This document shows positions 44,758 to 53,742 of a stretch of 64,000 nucleotides of DNA, in pieces. The stretch covers positions 23,341,501 through 23,405,500 of the forward strand of contig NC_091665.1 in NCBI RefSeq assembly GCF_042453785.1, given 5' to 3'. The stretch's first letter is position 1. Each line of letters opens with the position of its first letter. Origin of the DNA: Malus domestica. Lineage: Eukaryota > Streptophyta > Magnoliopsida > Rosales > Rosaceae. The translations under genes were made by a program, and so were the position numbers. Below the pieces are notes generated by a model, which saw nothing but the letters and a program-made list of their open reading frames with translations, made no database searches and was not told the origin of the DNA.

Positions 44758-46683
44758 ATGTTGGGGCTGACAAAGCAACTGCATCAAAACGAAGGTAAAC
44801 AATCAAAGCCGCGTGTACCCGCCGTTGTCCATCCACGTGGTGCTGAGCTTGATCGCGCCCGAGTCAAAAGGTCCGACCCAGGACCAGCTGCTCTCGCTCT
44901 ATCTGTAGCTCCGGAGTACCACCCCACCTGGGCTGAGTTCCAAGATCCGATTGCCTACATTTTCAAGATCGAGAAGGAGGCTTCCCAGTTTGGAATCTGC
45001 AAAATCGTGCCGCCGGTGTCGCCTTCCGCGAAGAAGACCGCAATTGGGAACTTCAACCGGTCTCTGGCTGCTCGGGCGGGGGTTTCGGGTTCTTTGTGCC
45101 CGACATCTGAGCCCACATTCACTACCCGGCAGCAGCAGATCGGGTTCTGCCCTCGGAGGCCACTGCCGGAGCCCTCAGCCACGCGTTATACGACGCCGTT
45201 TGGGGACATCAATGTACGGTCTCCGTCGTTGACTCCACTATCTTCACCGGAGAAAGCTGCTGACGAATACCCATCTGCATCGGACCAAAATGGAGGGTCT
45301 CCGTCGATGTCCTCGTTATCTTCGTCGCCGGAGAAAGGATTAGAGAAGAACCCACATGCATCATCGAAAGTTTCGGTGGTTTCGGGTCAGAGTTCTCCTA
45401 TTTCTTCACCGGAATTAAAATTCGGAAACAACACAGATGGGTTAACAAAAGTTACGGCCTTTCCGGATCGAAATGATCAGTCCCCTTCCCCATTATCACA
45501 TTGTTCATCGTCACCGGAGAGAGAATCAGACGGTTCTGATTCAAAAGCCAAGTCGTTTTCACCTTCTATGTCACCACTGAGAGGTTTGGAGAACTCAGCT
45601 ACCTCGCCAAGAATTTCAAATGCTTCGGATCGAGCATCTATTCATTTGGATCCCAAAATGCAGTCTCTTTCATCATCTTCATCGTCTTCGTTGTCAAACT
45701 CGCCGGAGAGAGGGTTTAGTGTTGATTTAAAGCAGCCTCTTTCGGTTCCGCCGCCACCGCCTTCACCTCATTCCCCACCAACCAAACAGAGAGAAAGCGG
45801 TGCAGGAGAGACCAGACCAGATCGGATGGCGGACGGAACTGCGCACTCGCGGTATGTGAAGCTGACAAAGGATCAAGCGCCGGCCGAGGACATTAAGCCC
45901 GGCGAGCTCAATCAGCTCATCGAAGTTCCCCAGTTGAATGTTCACAGGTGTCATGAATGCGGACAGCCTTTACCCGAGAGCTATCAGCCCCCTGGAGATG
46001 AGCCTTGGACAACCGGAATTTTTGGTTGTGCTGAAGATAGAGAAAGTTGCTTGATAGGGTTATTTTGTCCATGTGTTCTGTTTGGGCGCAATGTTGAGAG
46101 CCTAAGAGACGATACCCCTTGGAACAGACCATGCATTTGTCATGCCGTTTGTATTGAAGGTGGTATGGCTCTGGCAGCATTAACTACAATCTTCCATGAC
46201 ATTGACCCAAGGACTTCATTTCTTATTTGCGAGGGTCTGTTATTTTCTTGGTGGATGTGTGGGGTATATACAGGTCTTGTCCGGCAATCCTTGCAGAAGA
46301 AGTATCATCTACAGAACTCGTCGTGTGACCCATGCTTGACACACTGCTGCTTGCACTGGTGCGCCTTGTGCCAAGAGCACAGGGAGATGAAGGGACGCCT
46401 CTCGGACAATGTTGTGATGCCAATGACCGTCGTCAACCCACCCCAAGTTCAACAGATGAAGTCTGCTGACGACAACCAGGACTCCGCTTCACCACCGACA
46501 AACACCATCCAAGCTTACCTACCGCTCTTCCGCCCTACGACACGTCGCTCAAGCGACTCGAGCACCTCGAAATCGCACCATAGCTGTCTCCCTGCGACTC
46601 AAAGCTGCTCCTTTCCTTCTATCCACCAGCACAACGGCAGCAGCAATTTGAGAGCAGCCCGGACGAGAAGCCGCAGATTCTGA
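44758..46683 (+). CDS. Chimeric host-derived frame: REF6-like JmjN + formin-like Ser/Pro region + PLAC8 protein
   Basis: One open frame of 641 codons from ATG. Residues about 46-137 match the N-terminal JmjN region of REF6-type histone demethylases (APEYHPTWAEFQDPIAYI, KIEKEASQFGICKIVPP, FTTRQQQIGFCPRR); the catalytic JmjC domain is absent. Residues about 150-345 are Ser/Pro-rich with repeated SPE(K/R) boxes, ATSPRISNASDR and a PPPPPSPHSPP run, like the FH1-side region of class I formins. Residue 357 (ATG at 45826) starts an almost complete PLAC8/cell-number-regulator-6-like protein: HSRYVKLTKDQAP, RCHECGQPLPESYQPP, CLIGLFCPCVLFGRNVE, THCCLHWCALCQEHREMKG. There are no introns. The tail after SASPPTNT is unrelated. 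PLAC8 proteins sit in membranes and affect cell number or metal transport; whether this fusion is made is unknown. Confidence 0.88.
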   Translation: MLGLTKQLHQNEGKQSKPRVPAVVHPRGAELDRARVKRSDPGPAALALSVAPEYHPTWAEFQDPIAYIFKIEKEASQFGICKIVPPVSPSAKKTAIGNFNRSLAARAGVSGSLCPTSEPTFTTRQQQIGFCPRRPLPEPSATRYTTPFGDINVRSPSLTPLSSPEKAADEYPSASDQNGGSPSMSSLSSSPEKGLEKNPHASSKVSVVSGQSSPISSPELKFGNNTDGLTKVTAFPDRNDQSPSPLSHCSSSPERESDGSDSKAKSFSPSMSPLRGLENSATSPRISNASDRASIHLDPKMQSLSSSSSSSLSNSPERGFSVDLKQPLSVPPPPPSPHSPPTKQRESGAGETRPDRMADGTAHSRYVKLTKDQAPAEDIKPGELNQLIEVPQLNVHRCHECGQPLPESYQPPGDEPWTTGIFGCAEDRESCLIGLFCPCVLFGRNVESLRDDTPWNRPCICHAVCIEGGMALAALTTIFHDIDPRTSFLICEGLLFSWWMCGVYTGLVRQSLQKKYHLQNSSCDPCLTHCCLHWCALCQEHREMKGRLSDNVVMPMTVVNPPQVQQMKSADDNQDSASPPTNTIQAYLPLFRPTTRRSSDSSTSKSHHSCLPATQSCSFPSIHQHNGSSNLRAARTRSRRF

Positions 46684-47443
46684 ACCCGCAGCTTTTCATG
46701 AGCAACCAGACTCAGCAATCCTTGTTCTCCGCCGTCATCTTCACCGGTCTTTGTGCCGCTCTCTGCTGCCTCACTCCACCAAACCTGGCCTGCTGCACAT
46801 GGTGTGCACACCCAGAGCAAGTGGACCTTCACGTCAGCCCTTATCCTCCGCTCCTCCTCTGTGCAAACCTGCGTCTCCAAACTTACGACCTCGTCGTCGT
46901 TCTGAACCATGGTAGAGCAGCAGCATCCGAGATAGAACATCTTCAACGTGGCACTCATCTGCTCTCTCGTCGCCGGCATTGGAGGACAGGCTCTGTCTCC
47001 GCCACCTCTGACTCTCTCTACTTGCAGCAATGACTTGGCGACTAGATCTCTAGGTGGGTCTTCTGATGGCTGCAGGTTCTCATGTTCTCCTTCCATAGAT
47101 TTGCAGTCTTGTGGAGTCTGCTCAAAGCTTTTAACAGAGAGATCTTCATGGTGCAAGCGGTGGTGATGCAGTACATCATCTACATCATCTAGGCACCCTC
47201 TCCGTTGCGCAACACCTAAGCCCAGCAAAGAACCCAGCTCCAAAGCATTGGCACCGTCTGTCCACACCTACCTCCTCCGTGCACCTCCATCTCCTCCGCC
47301 TCTTGCCTCGCAGCTGCCACCAACTTCAAAGACCGCTGTCAAACGACTAGCCGGCCGAGAAGCTCTTCCTCAAACTCCAGCTCTCCGTCCGTCTTCGTCC
47401 GCTCCCTGCAAATTCCTCTACCCACCACCCAAATTTATACACC
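46684..47443 (+). other. GC-rich cargo of unrecognised origin
   Basis: The 760 bp after the chimeric frame has coding-like composition (many CTC/TCC/CGC words) and open frames on both strands, for example plus 46698-47033 (AALCCLTPPNLACCTWCAHP) and minus 46599-47267 (222 codons). I recognise no family in any frame. It ends in a 29-base A-run, as would a copied mRNA 3' end. It could be a fourth captured gene or the UTR of the third. Confidence 0.4.

Positions 47444-47472
<29 letters not shown>
47444..47472 (+). repeat. Poly(A) run at the end of the cargo
   Basis: 29 uninterrupted A bases directly after ATTTATACACC. A second A-run of 26 lies at 47776-47801. Between them a phrase GGTGGTGCATCTGGCACCA/GGTATGGTGCATCAGGCACC is repeated (about 47475 and 47570). 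The first run could be the tail of a reverse-transcribed host mRNA. Confidence 0.75.
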
Positions 47473-47476
<4 letters not shown>

Positions 47477-47829
47477 GGTGGTGCATCTGGCACCACGTGA
47501 AAAAAGGGAATGGTGCATGGGCACCAACTAAAGAAGCAGAAAATAATACAAAAAAAAAAAAAAAAGGGGGTATGGTGCATCAGGCACCAGAAAAAGAAAA
47601 AAAATATATATATAAAACATAAAGGAAAATTTGGGGATAGTGGACGGCAAAGAGGTGTGGTGACATGTGTACATAATATATATATAGCAAAAAAAAATTT
47701 GCATTGAGAGAAATAAAGTCCATTTTTTATTTATTTTTCTGGAAATTTTGCATAAATTTGCATTATACATACCTTAAAAAAAAAAAAAAAAAAAAAAAAA
47801 ATTCAAATCAAATTTACAAGAGGGGATCT

Positions 47830-48498
47830 TCAAGGACGATCAGGTGCCGCCTCACCACTCGGCAGAGCTCCAGAAATGAGAGGCGCTGGAGGTTGACTGT
47901 TTGAAGCCTCACCACTCGGCGGAACTCCAGGAAGTAGAGGAGCCAAAGGTTGATCATTCGGAGCTTCACTACGCGGTACAACCCCAGAAGACGAAGGTAA
48001 ATGTTGTTGGAACAAACCCACAAACCTCCGATGATCAAGTAAAATCTGACCATCAGATTCCTGCATCTGGTCAATTTTCCTCTTCATGTTTGTGGCATAG
48101 TTGTGTGCGAGCTTGTGCAACTGTTTATTCTCATGCTTGAGCCCCCTAATATCCTGTTTGAGACTCATCACTTCAGCCGCCAACGATTCAACTTGACGGG
48201 TTCGAGCAAATAGGCGTTTGGCCATGTTGGACACAGAACCCGCACACTGCACACTAAGAGCCAAAGACTCCTTAACAGCCAACTCATCAGACCGCCTGGA
48301 AAGTAGTCTGTTATCTTTGGGAGTGACAAGGTTCCGGGCCACCACCGCAGCAGTCATATCATTCTTCATCACCGAATCCCCAACAGTAAGAGGACCAGTA
48401 GGGGATATGAAGGATGGGCGCCATATGTTATCTGGAGAAGACGGGACTACCTCTTCATCAAAGTTCAAATCAAAACGACGGTCAGAGGGTCCAGACAT
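47830..48498 (-). CDS. Antisense coiled-coil protein frame of the retroelement
   Basis: 222 codons from an ATG at 48498 on the minus strand. The start MSGPSDRRFDLNFDEE is followed by VPSSPDNIWRPSFISPTGPL, a helical part with heptad character at about residues 95-165 (RTRQVESLAAEVMSLKQDIR, LKHENKQLHKLAHNYATNMK) and a Pro-rich tail with near-repeats (GVPPSGEASNSQPPAPL, GALPSGEAAPDRP). Similar unnamed proteins are, as I recall, common in rosid retroelement regions. No enzyme motif is seen. It runs against gag and the cargo, so it would need its own promoter or one from the 3' LTR side. Confidence 0.65.
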   Translation of the reverse strand: MSGPSDRRFDLNFDEEVVPSSPDNIWRPSFISPTGPLTVGDSVMKNDMTAAVVARNLVTPKDNRLLSRRSDELAVKESLALSVQCAGSVSNMAKRLFARTRQVESLAAEVMSLKQDIRGLKHENKQLHKLAHNYATNMKRKIDQMQESDGQILLDHRRFVGLFQQHLPSSSGVVPRSEAPNDQPLAPLLPGVPPSGEASNSQPPAPLISGALPSGEAAPDRP

Positions 48499-48699
48499 TT
48501 TCAAAGGTGTTGAAGAAAGAAGAGGTCGGACAAATCAAGATCTTAGAAGTGCAAGAAGGGAGTTTTCACAAGCGAAAATTCAAGTGTGCTTTGAAACGAA
48601 CAGCGTGCCTCTATAAAAAAAATCAGCACTCGATGGGATTTCAGAGATCGAAGAGGCGAGCTCAGAATTCGAAGAGGCCATTCAAAAATCGAAGAGGCA

Positions 48700-49005
48700 A
48701 GCTCAGAAATCGGAGAAGCATCTTGCTTTTCCAGACGCGTCGGCACCCGTCACACGCAAACTCAGCTTTGCGAAAATCACGGGCAATTTGTCGAAGCACC
48801 GATCCCAGATATCGAAGAGGCGCCAATCTTTTTCAACCACGTCATCACCCATCACACGCAAACTCAGCTTTGCGGAAATCACGGGTAATTTGTCGAAGCG
48901 CCGATCCCAGTTATCGAAGAGGCGCAATCCTTTTTCAGCCGCGTCAACACCTGTCACATGCACACTCAGCTTGGCAAAAATCACGGGCAATTTGTCGAAG
49001 ATTTT
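48700..49005 (+). repeat. 102-bp tandem repeat, about three copies
   Basis: ATCACGGGCAATTTGTCGAAG recurs at 48776, 48878 and 48980, exactly 102 bp apart. Units also share AAACTCAGCTTTGCG and ATCGAAGAGGCG. Shorter GAAGAGGC-type repeats lead in from 48640. 49010-49885 that follows has no recognised gene; it includes GTATCTCATATCA repeated at about 49252 and 49287. Confidence 0.85.
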
Positions 49006-49889
49006 CGGTGAAGGAGAAAGCACGTGAAGTATACTGTTCAATCATCCAACGGTTGTCGACACGAGTGAAAGAATAGTACATCTACAGGTGTTAAAGAACT
49101 TCCTATAACTGTCCATCTTCACCCTCCATAGCAAGGCAGACATACAGAACCTTTCTTCATCTCTGAGAATGCCTTCCCAACGAAGCCTCTTGAGTTACCC
49201 AGTGTTCCTTATTCCTTGGGGTACCTCTGCAAGCCAATAACTCCAAAGCAAAAGTATCTCATATCACCAGGGTAGAAAGCAAGAGTATCTCATATCATGC
49301 GTTCTCCCTGTCCTTTCCTTTGTCCTTGTTCTTACCTACGAAGACAAGGATAAAGAAAACAATATGCCGGAACTTCCACTCAAACTCGGGTAAGGAACCG
49401 ACTGCTTGGAACCCTTCCCTGATTGCCTACCTAGCACTGCTCTCGAGTACTCGCCTTCCACTGCTGCTGTACTTTCAAAGAAGCTGCCACATCTGCCTGA
49501 AGAACAGATAAGGCAAGTGAAAATGATACCTTGCAGCATGTGGAGACAAGGTGCAGAAGGAACAAGCAGAGAAGAATGCGGTCTCCACGGTCAACTCAGC
49601 AGAAAGAGTCTGAGATGAAGAACTCGAGAAGATGTCGCATCTGCCTGAGGACAGTGAACTTGTTTTGACCCTCAAATTCTTGGGTCGACTTACTAGGCAT
49701 TGTGGGCTGCACGTGCCGATTCACCACCCTTAAATCAAATCCTTAAAGATCAAGTCACCAACTGGAAGAAGAACCCATCAATCTTGAAGATCATACCGTT
49801 GACCAAACTATTCAGGTGTGAATTAGAAAGATTGAACAAAGCAACAAGTCGTCACCTTCACCGCGTGCCTGCTTGCCATATGTTCGAGT

Positions 49890-50370
49890 CAACCTTCAAG
49901 AATCAAGCCTCAACGGCCCTTGAAGAAGCTTCCAGCCAAATTCAAAATCAAGCCTCGACGGCCCTGGAAGGAATCACAAGTCTGATTCAAGATCAAGTGT
50001 CTACCATCCTTGAATCAAAACCTAGTTCAAGAATAAGCTGTGGAAAATCAACAATTGGAGGAATTCAGAAAATCCTCCAACCCAGTTCAAGATCAAAGCT
50101 GTGGAAAGTCAACAAGCGCAACAAAATACGTGCCGATTCATCCACTACCAAAGCCAAAGATCATCTACCACATGAAGCTCCTTGTGGCCCAATTTCAACC
50201 TTCAAGATCAAGTCTCGACGACCCTTGAAGAAATTTCAAACAAAAGTTCAAGATCAAGCCTCGACGGCCCTTGAAGAAATTTCAAACAAAGTTCAAGATC
50301 AAGCCTCAAACGGCCCTTGAAGAAATCTCCAGCCCAATTCAAGATCAAGCCTCGACGGCCCTTGGATCGA
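49890..50370 (+). repeat. Array of hairpin-forming repeats next to the 3' LTR
   Basis: About nine copies of the TTCAAGATCAAGCC, centre, GGCCCTTGAAGAA unit seen in the LTRs, at about 49894, 49940, 49985, 50027, 50083, 50200, 50245, 50291 and 50336. Some are degenerate. One unit has ATTCAAG paired with CTTGAAT, again arm changes on both sides. Unlike the LTR array it is outside the LTR, so the unit has multiplied separately. Confidence 0.75.
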
Positions 50371-50437
50371 CATCTACAGTAAGGGACTTCAAAACGCATC
50401 TCTTACACGTGACAAGCACATGTATACGACGCGCCTT

Positions 50438-50451
50438 GAAGTGGGGGCATT
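50438..50451 (+). other. Polypurine tract of the TR-GAG-like element
   Basis: GAAGTGGGGGCATT directly before the 3' LTR start TGTAGACATC. Confidence 0.7.
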
Positions 50452-51362
50452 TGTAGACATCGAAATTTCGGTAAATAAATGTTGACCGATAAATCAAAGT
50501 TTCAACGCTCATGTATTACATAAATTTTACACGTAGCATGCAACTCAACGAAAATTGAAATGAGTTGGAAAAGTCGTCAAATAGGACACGTGTCAACACC
50601 TGGCAGAAACAACTTATTTCATCTGGAATATTATATTCAAAACTAGGCCTTGGAAAATTCTATAAATAGAAGGCTAATTCATTCATTTAAGGGGGGACCA
50701 ATTCATATTACACCTTGAAGCTCTGAAGCTCTGAAACTCCGAAGCTCTCAAGCATCCAGGTTCCCCGAAGAATCAAGAAAGCTCTCTTCGTTCTTCGTTC
50801 TTCGTCCATCGCTCTTTCAAGATCAAGCCCCGACGGCCCTTGAAGAAAGCACCATCATTCATCATCCGTTCATCCAAGATCAAGCCCCAACAGCCCTTTG
50901 GATCAACAATCATCCACCTTCAAGATCAAGCCCCGACGGCCCTTGAAGAAAGTGTTCTTCGTCCATCGTTCTTCCAAGATCAAGCCCCAACGGCCCTTTG
51001 GATCAACAAACGTCGACAAATCCACACATCCAACCGTTCTTCAAGATTAAGCCCAAAAGCCCTTGAAGATCTGTTCATCACTGTTTCTTCAAGATCAAGC
51101 CCAAAAGCCCTTGAAGATCCGCTCAAATCCACCTTCAAAGATCAAGCCCACGACCCTTTGAAGAAACTTCCAACTGTTCATCCAAGATCAAGCCTCGACG
51201 GCCCTTGGATCAACGAAACACCCACCAATCAACACCTTACGGAGATCGAATCAGAGGATAAATTTGAGAGAGATTGTAACCCAAAAAAACCATCAAAATA
51301 CAAATATTTGTTTGTGCACGTCGTTCTTGTCTCTTTCGTTTCAGGAATTTTCCGTGTTCACA
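50452..51362 (+). repeat. 3' LTR of the TR-GAG-like element
   Basis: 911 bp, the same as the 5' LTR except for three positions, and followed by the GAGTT duplication. It contains the same eight-unit hairpin array at about 50816-51211 and the TATAAATAG box at about 50661. Confidence 0.95.
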
Positions 51363-51367
51363 GAGTT

Positions 51368-52810
51368 ATATAAGGAGATTATTGCTACTTATTTCTTGAT
51401 TCAGACCAAACATATACACGAAGGTTGCGGCAGAGGGCAAGGAGGAAGAGTAGTTTAGAGTTTCTCTTTGATAGAGCTATGTTGTAGCCTAATTACAAAT
51501 ATTTAATTTTCTTTTGCCATTTATTATCGAGTTTTTATTTTTCATTGAGTATCTTTTGTTATTTATAATGCGCTTGATTTTTATTTAAATGCTTGATAAC
51601 CATCTAGGTTTTAATTAAGTTGATTTGATGTAAGTTATAGTAGATGCCACACTTAACTTGAGTATAGTTTCTTACAATTGATACTGTAAACTCCTATTTG
51701 TAGATGCCATGTTAGGATTTGTGTGATTTCCAACAATTTCCATATAGCTTAATTAGTTCTCGTTTAAATTAGCCTAGATGTCATAGAGAGTTAATATGTA
51801 GAGAAAAATGAATTATTTAGAGAAATGTGATCTTTAATATTGGAGAATTACTTGTTCATAACATAGTAAGGAGATTATGTAGAATTGGCTATGGTGAATT
51901 CGATGCTCTAAGTCTTGTTTTTTTGTGTTTTCAAACTATTATTCCATGCGTTTAATTTCATGCTTAATTTAATTTCCAGTTTAATTCACATTTACTGTGC
52001 TCAAAATCTAAAATCAATAACACACTTTCATATTAGAAAGTTGAAGCAAGTAAAAGTACACAACTGGTTAAGAATGCACTACAGTACGAGATGTATGTAA
52101 GTACTCAAAATCTAAAATCAAGAACACATTTTCATATTAAAAAGTTAAAGCAAGTAAAAAATATACAACTGGTTAAAAATACCTCTACAATATGAGATGT
52201 ATGTAAGTCATTCTCCATCAAATGTGTGTATTTGAAGGTGATGTTTGAGAGGCATGATTGCATGACATGAAAACGTATGACAATGTGGGAGCTTTGGGAC
52301 TGGGACCTTAAAAAACAACATAGAAGAAGGCCAACTGGGTCTATCCTTGCCCTTTGCAATAATTGAAAACAATGAGTAAGGATAGTTGGATTCTTTTTGT
52401 GAAGATTTGAAAGATTTTTAAATTTTATGTGTTCATCATACATTATGTGGTCATAAATTATTGTAAATCTTTTTATTTAAAATTGAATATAAACAATACT
52501 TGATGAAAACTGACCGTACAATATACAATAAACAAATGTAATTGAAGGATTCTCAATATCCTCGCAAATAAAATCCGGAGGAGATCCTCTCTCGAAAATA
52601 ATGCAATTTGCAAAAATGCAGAGAGAGATGTCTTTCAATCTTTGTCTTTGTGCAAAACAAGGAGTCAGCAGAAACAAAGTGGTTGGTGACCCTAAAACGC
52701 CTAAACGGTGCCGTTTGTTGACTCTCTCTCTCTTTTTGGCATCAAGTTAAAAAGTGGAAGCACTCACATGATCAATCAACCCTTGAAAATCTTGTGAATA
52801 ATAAAAACAA
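51368..52810. other. AT-rich intergenic DNA with a 104-bp tandem duplication
   Basis: TCAAAATCTAAAATCAA starts at 52001 and again at 52105, each followed by a TTTCATATTA phrase, AAGCAAGTAAAA and ACTGGTTAA(G/A)AAT, so two copies of a 104-bp unit end near 52208. Elsewhere no gene is visible; a CT run (CTCTCTCTC) lies near 52725. Confidence 0.6.
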
Positions 52811-52963
52811 AGAAACTTTAACGAAAAGCACCCGGTACTGTTCACTTTAACGAAAAACCACATTTTTACACTAAAAAGTCAATCCTGGTACTATTCACTT
52901 TACCCTTTATTTTGTCCTTATCATTAAAACTCAAAGTTTTCAAGCCCTTTTCATTAGTTTTCC
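52811..52963. mobile_element. MITE-like short repeat
   Basis: A roughly 150-bp unit starting AAACTTTAACGAAAAGCACC and ending GGGCTTTTCATTAGTTTTCC in inverted sense (CTTTTCATTAGTTTTCC). It has an internal near-repeat ACTGTTCACTTTAACGAAAA / ACTATTCACTTTACCC. The ends are imperfect inverted repeats (TTAACGAAAAG versus CTAATGAAAAG). It is non-coding. I believe this family is abundant in Rosaceae genomes, from memory. Confidence 0.5.
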
Positions 52964-52974
52964 TTAAAAACAAT

Positions 52975-53742
52975 GGTAAATTACACTTTACTATCTCAAA
53001 TTTGAAATCTATTGCAACCTTATACAATATTTTTTTTTAAATTCACTTTCATATCACACATACTATTTTATTTTAATATTATATTTCCGTTACATTTTTC
53101 ATCTATTGATCCGTTAAAAATTGACGTGGCTGCCACGTTTAATAAAAATAAAAAAACAGAACCCCTCCGTCTTCCACCTCCATCTCCTCCAATCTCCATA
53201 ACCACCAGCGCACCACCCCCTTCCAATCTCTAAAACCCATCTTCCCAATCCCACCTTCTCCCCTCTCCTCCACTCTCTTCACCACCCCTGCCATCCAAAA
53301 AACCCACCCGCAACCAACCCATTCCCCGCAACCCCAGGGCGATGGATTCTGGGACAGGGGGGTCGGCTTCCTCGTCAAAACGCTGGAAGTCGAACTCCCA
53401 GGTGCCGCCGACATCACCACTTTCGTCGAATGGGTTTTAGGGATTGGGTGATGGGAGAAGGGGTGGGTGATGGAGGGTGGGAGGGTGGGCACGGGTGGGG
53501 ATTTCTGGGTTTTTTAATATTTTTTATTTTTATAACTTTTCCTTAAATAATTATTTTAATATTTTAAATTTTTTATTAAGTGGCAGCCGCGTTAACACTT
53601 AACTAACAAATAGATGGAAAATGTAACTGATGTATTATATTGAAATAAAATAATACTTGGGATATGAAAATGAAATATTTTAAAGATATTATAAGGAATT
53701 AAAATTGATCCAAAATATGATGTGGTAAAGTGCGATTTACCC
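52975..53742. mobile_element. TIR element (MULE-like) with GC-rich captured core
   Basis: The left arm from GGTAAATTACACTTTAC (52975 to about 53145) and the right arm ending GTAAAGTGCGATTTACCC (about 53570-53742) are inverted copies of about 165 bp. The arms include GACGTGGCTGCCACGT and GTGGCAGCCGCG in opposite sense. The core 53150-53500 is GC-rich and on the minus strand reads GGTWEFDFQRFDEEADPPVP, a likely host-gene piece of unknown identity. No exact target duplication was found. Confidence 0.65.

Larger units (their letters stand above)
41171..51362 (+). mobile_element. Young non-autonomous Ty3-type LTR element (TR-GAG-like) carrying host-gene cargo
   Basis: Two 911-bp LTRs (41171-42081, 50452-51362) start TGTAGACATCG and end GTGTTCACA, flanked by GAGTT on both sides (41166-41170 and 51363-51367). 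A primer site follows the 5' LTR and a purine tract precedes the 3' LTR. The interior holds an intact gag, no protease, RT, RNase H or integrase, a 641-codon frame made of host-like segments, an antisense frame, tandem repeats and hairpin-like repeat arrays. I counted three substitutions between LTRs, so insertion was recent. Movement would need enzymes from a related full element. Total 10,192 bp. Confidence 0.95.

Noticed and set aside
46599-47267. 222-codon minus-strand frame as a gene
   Set aside because: It overlaps the end of the chimeric frame and unrecognised GC-rich cargo; no motif, no intron signals and no ATG-context support. Kept only as part of the unidentified segment.
48414-49076. 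220-codon plus-strand frame opposite the antisense gene
   Set aside because: It runs through the 102-bp tandem repeats, which keep frames open by their period (a multiple of three), and has no protein-like features.
49700-51373. Open frames of 206 and 177 codons in the hairpin arrays and LTR (also 41559-42161)
   Set aside because: They translate the repeated TTCAAGATCAAGCC units and the non-coding LTR; no independent coding evidence.
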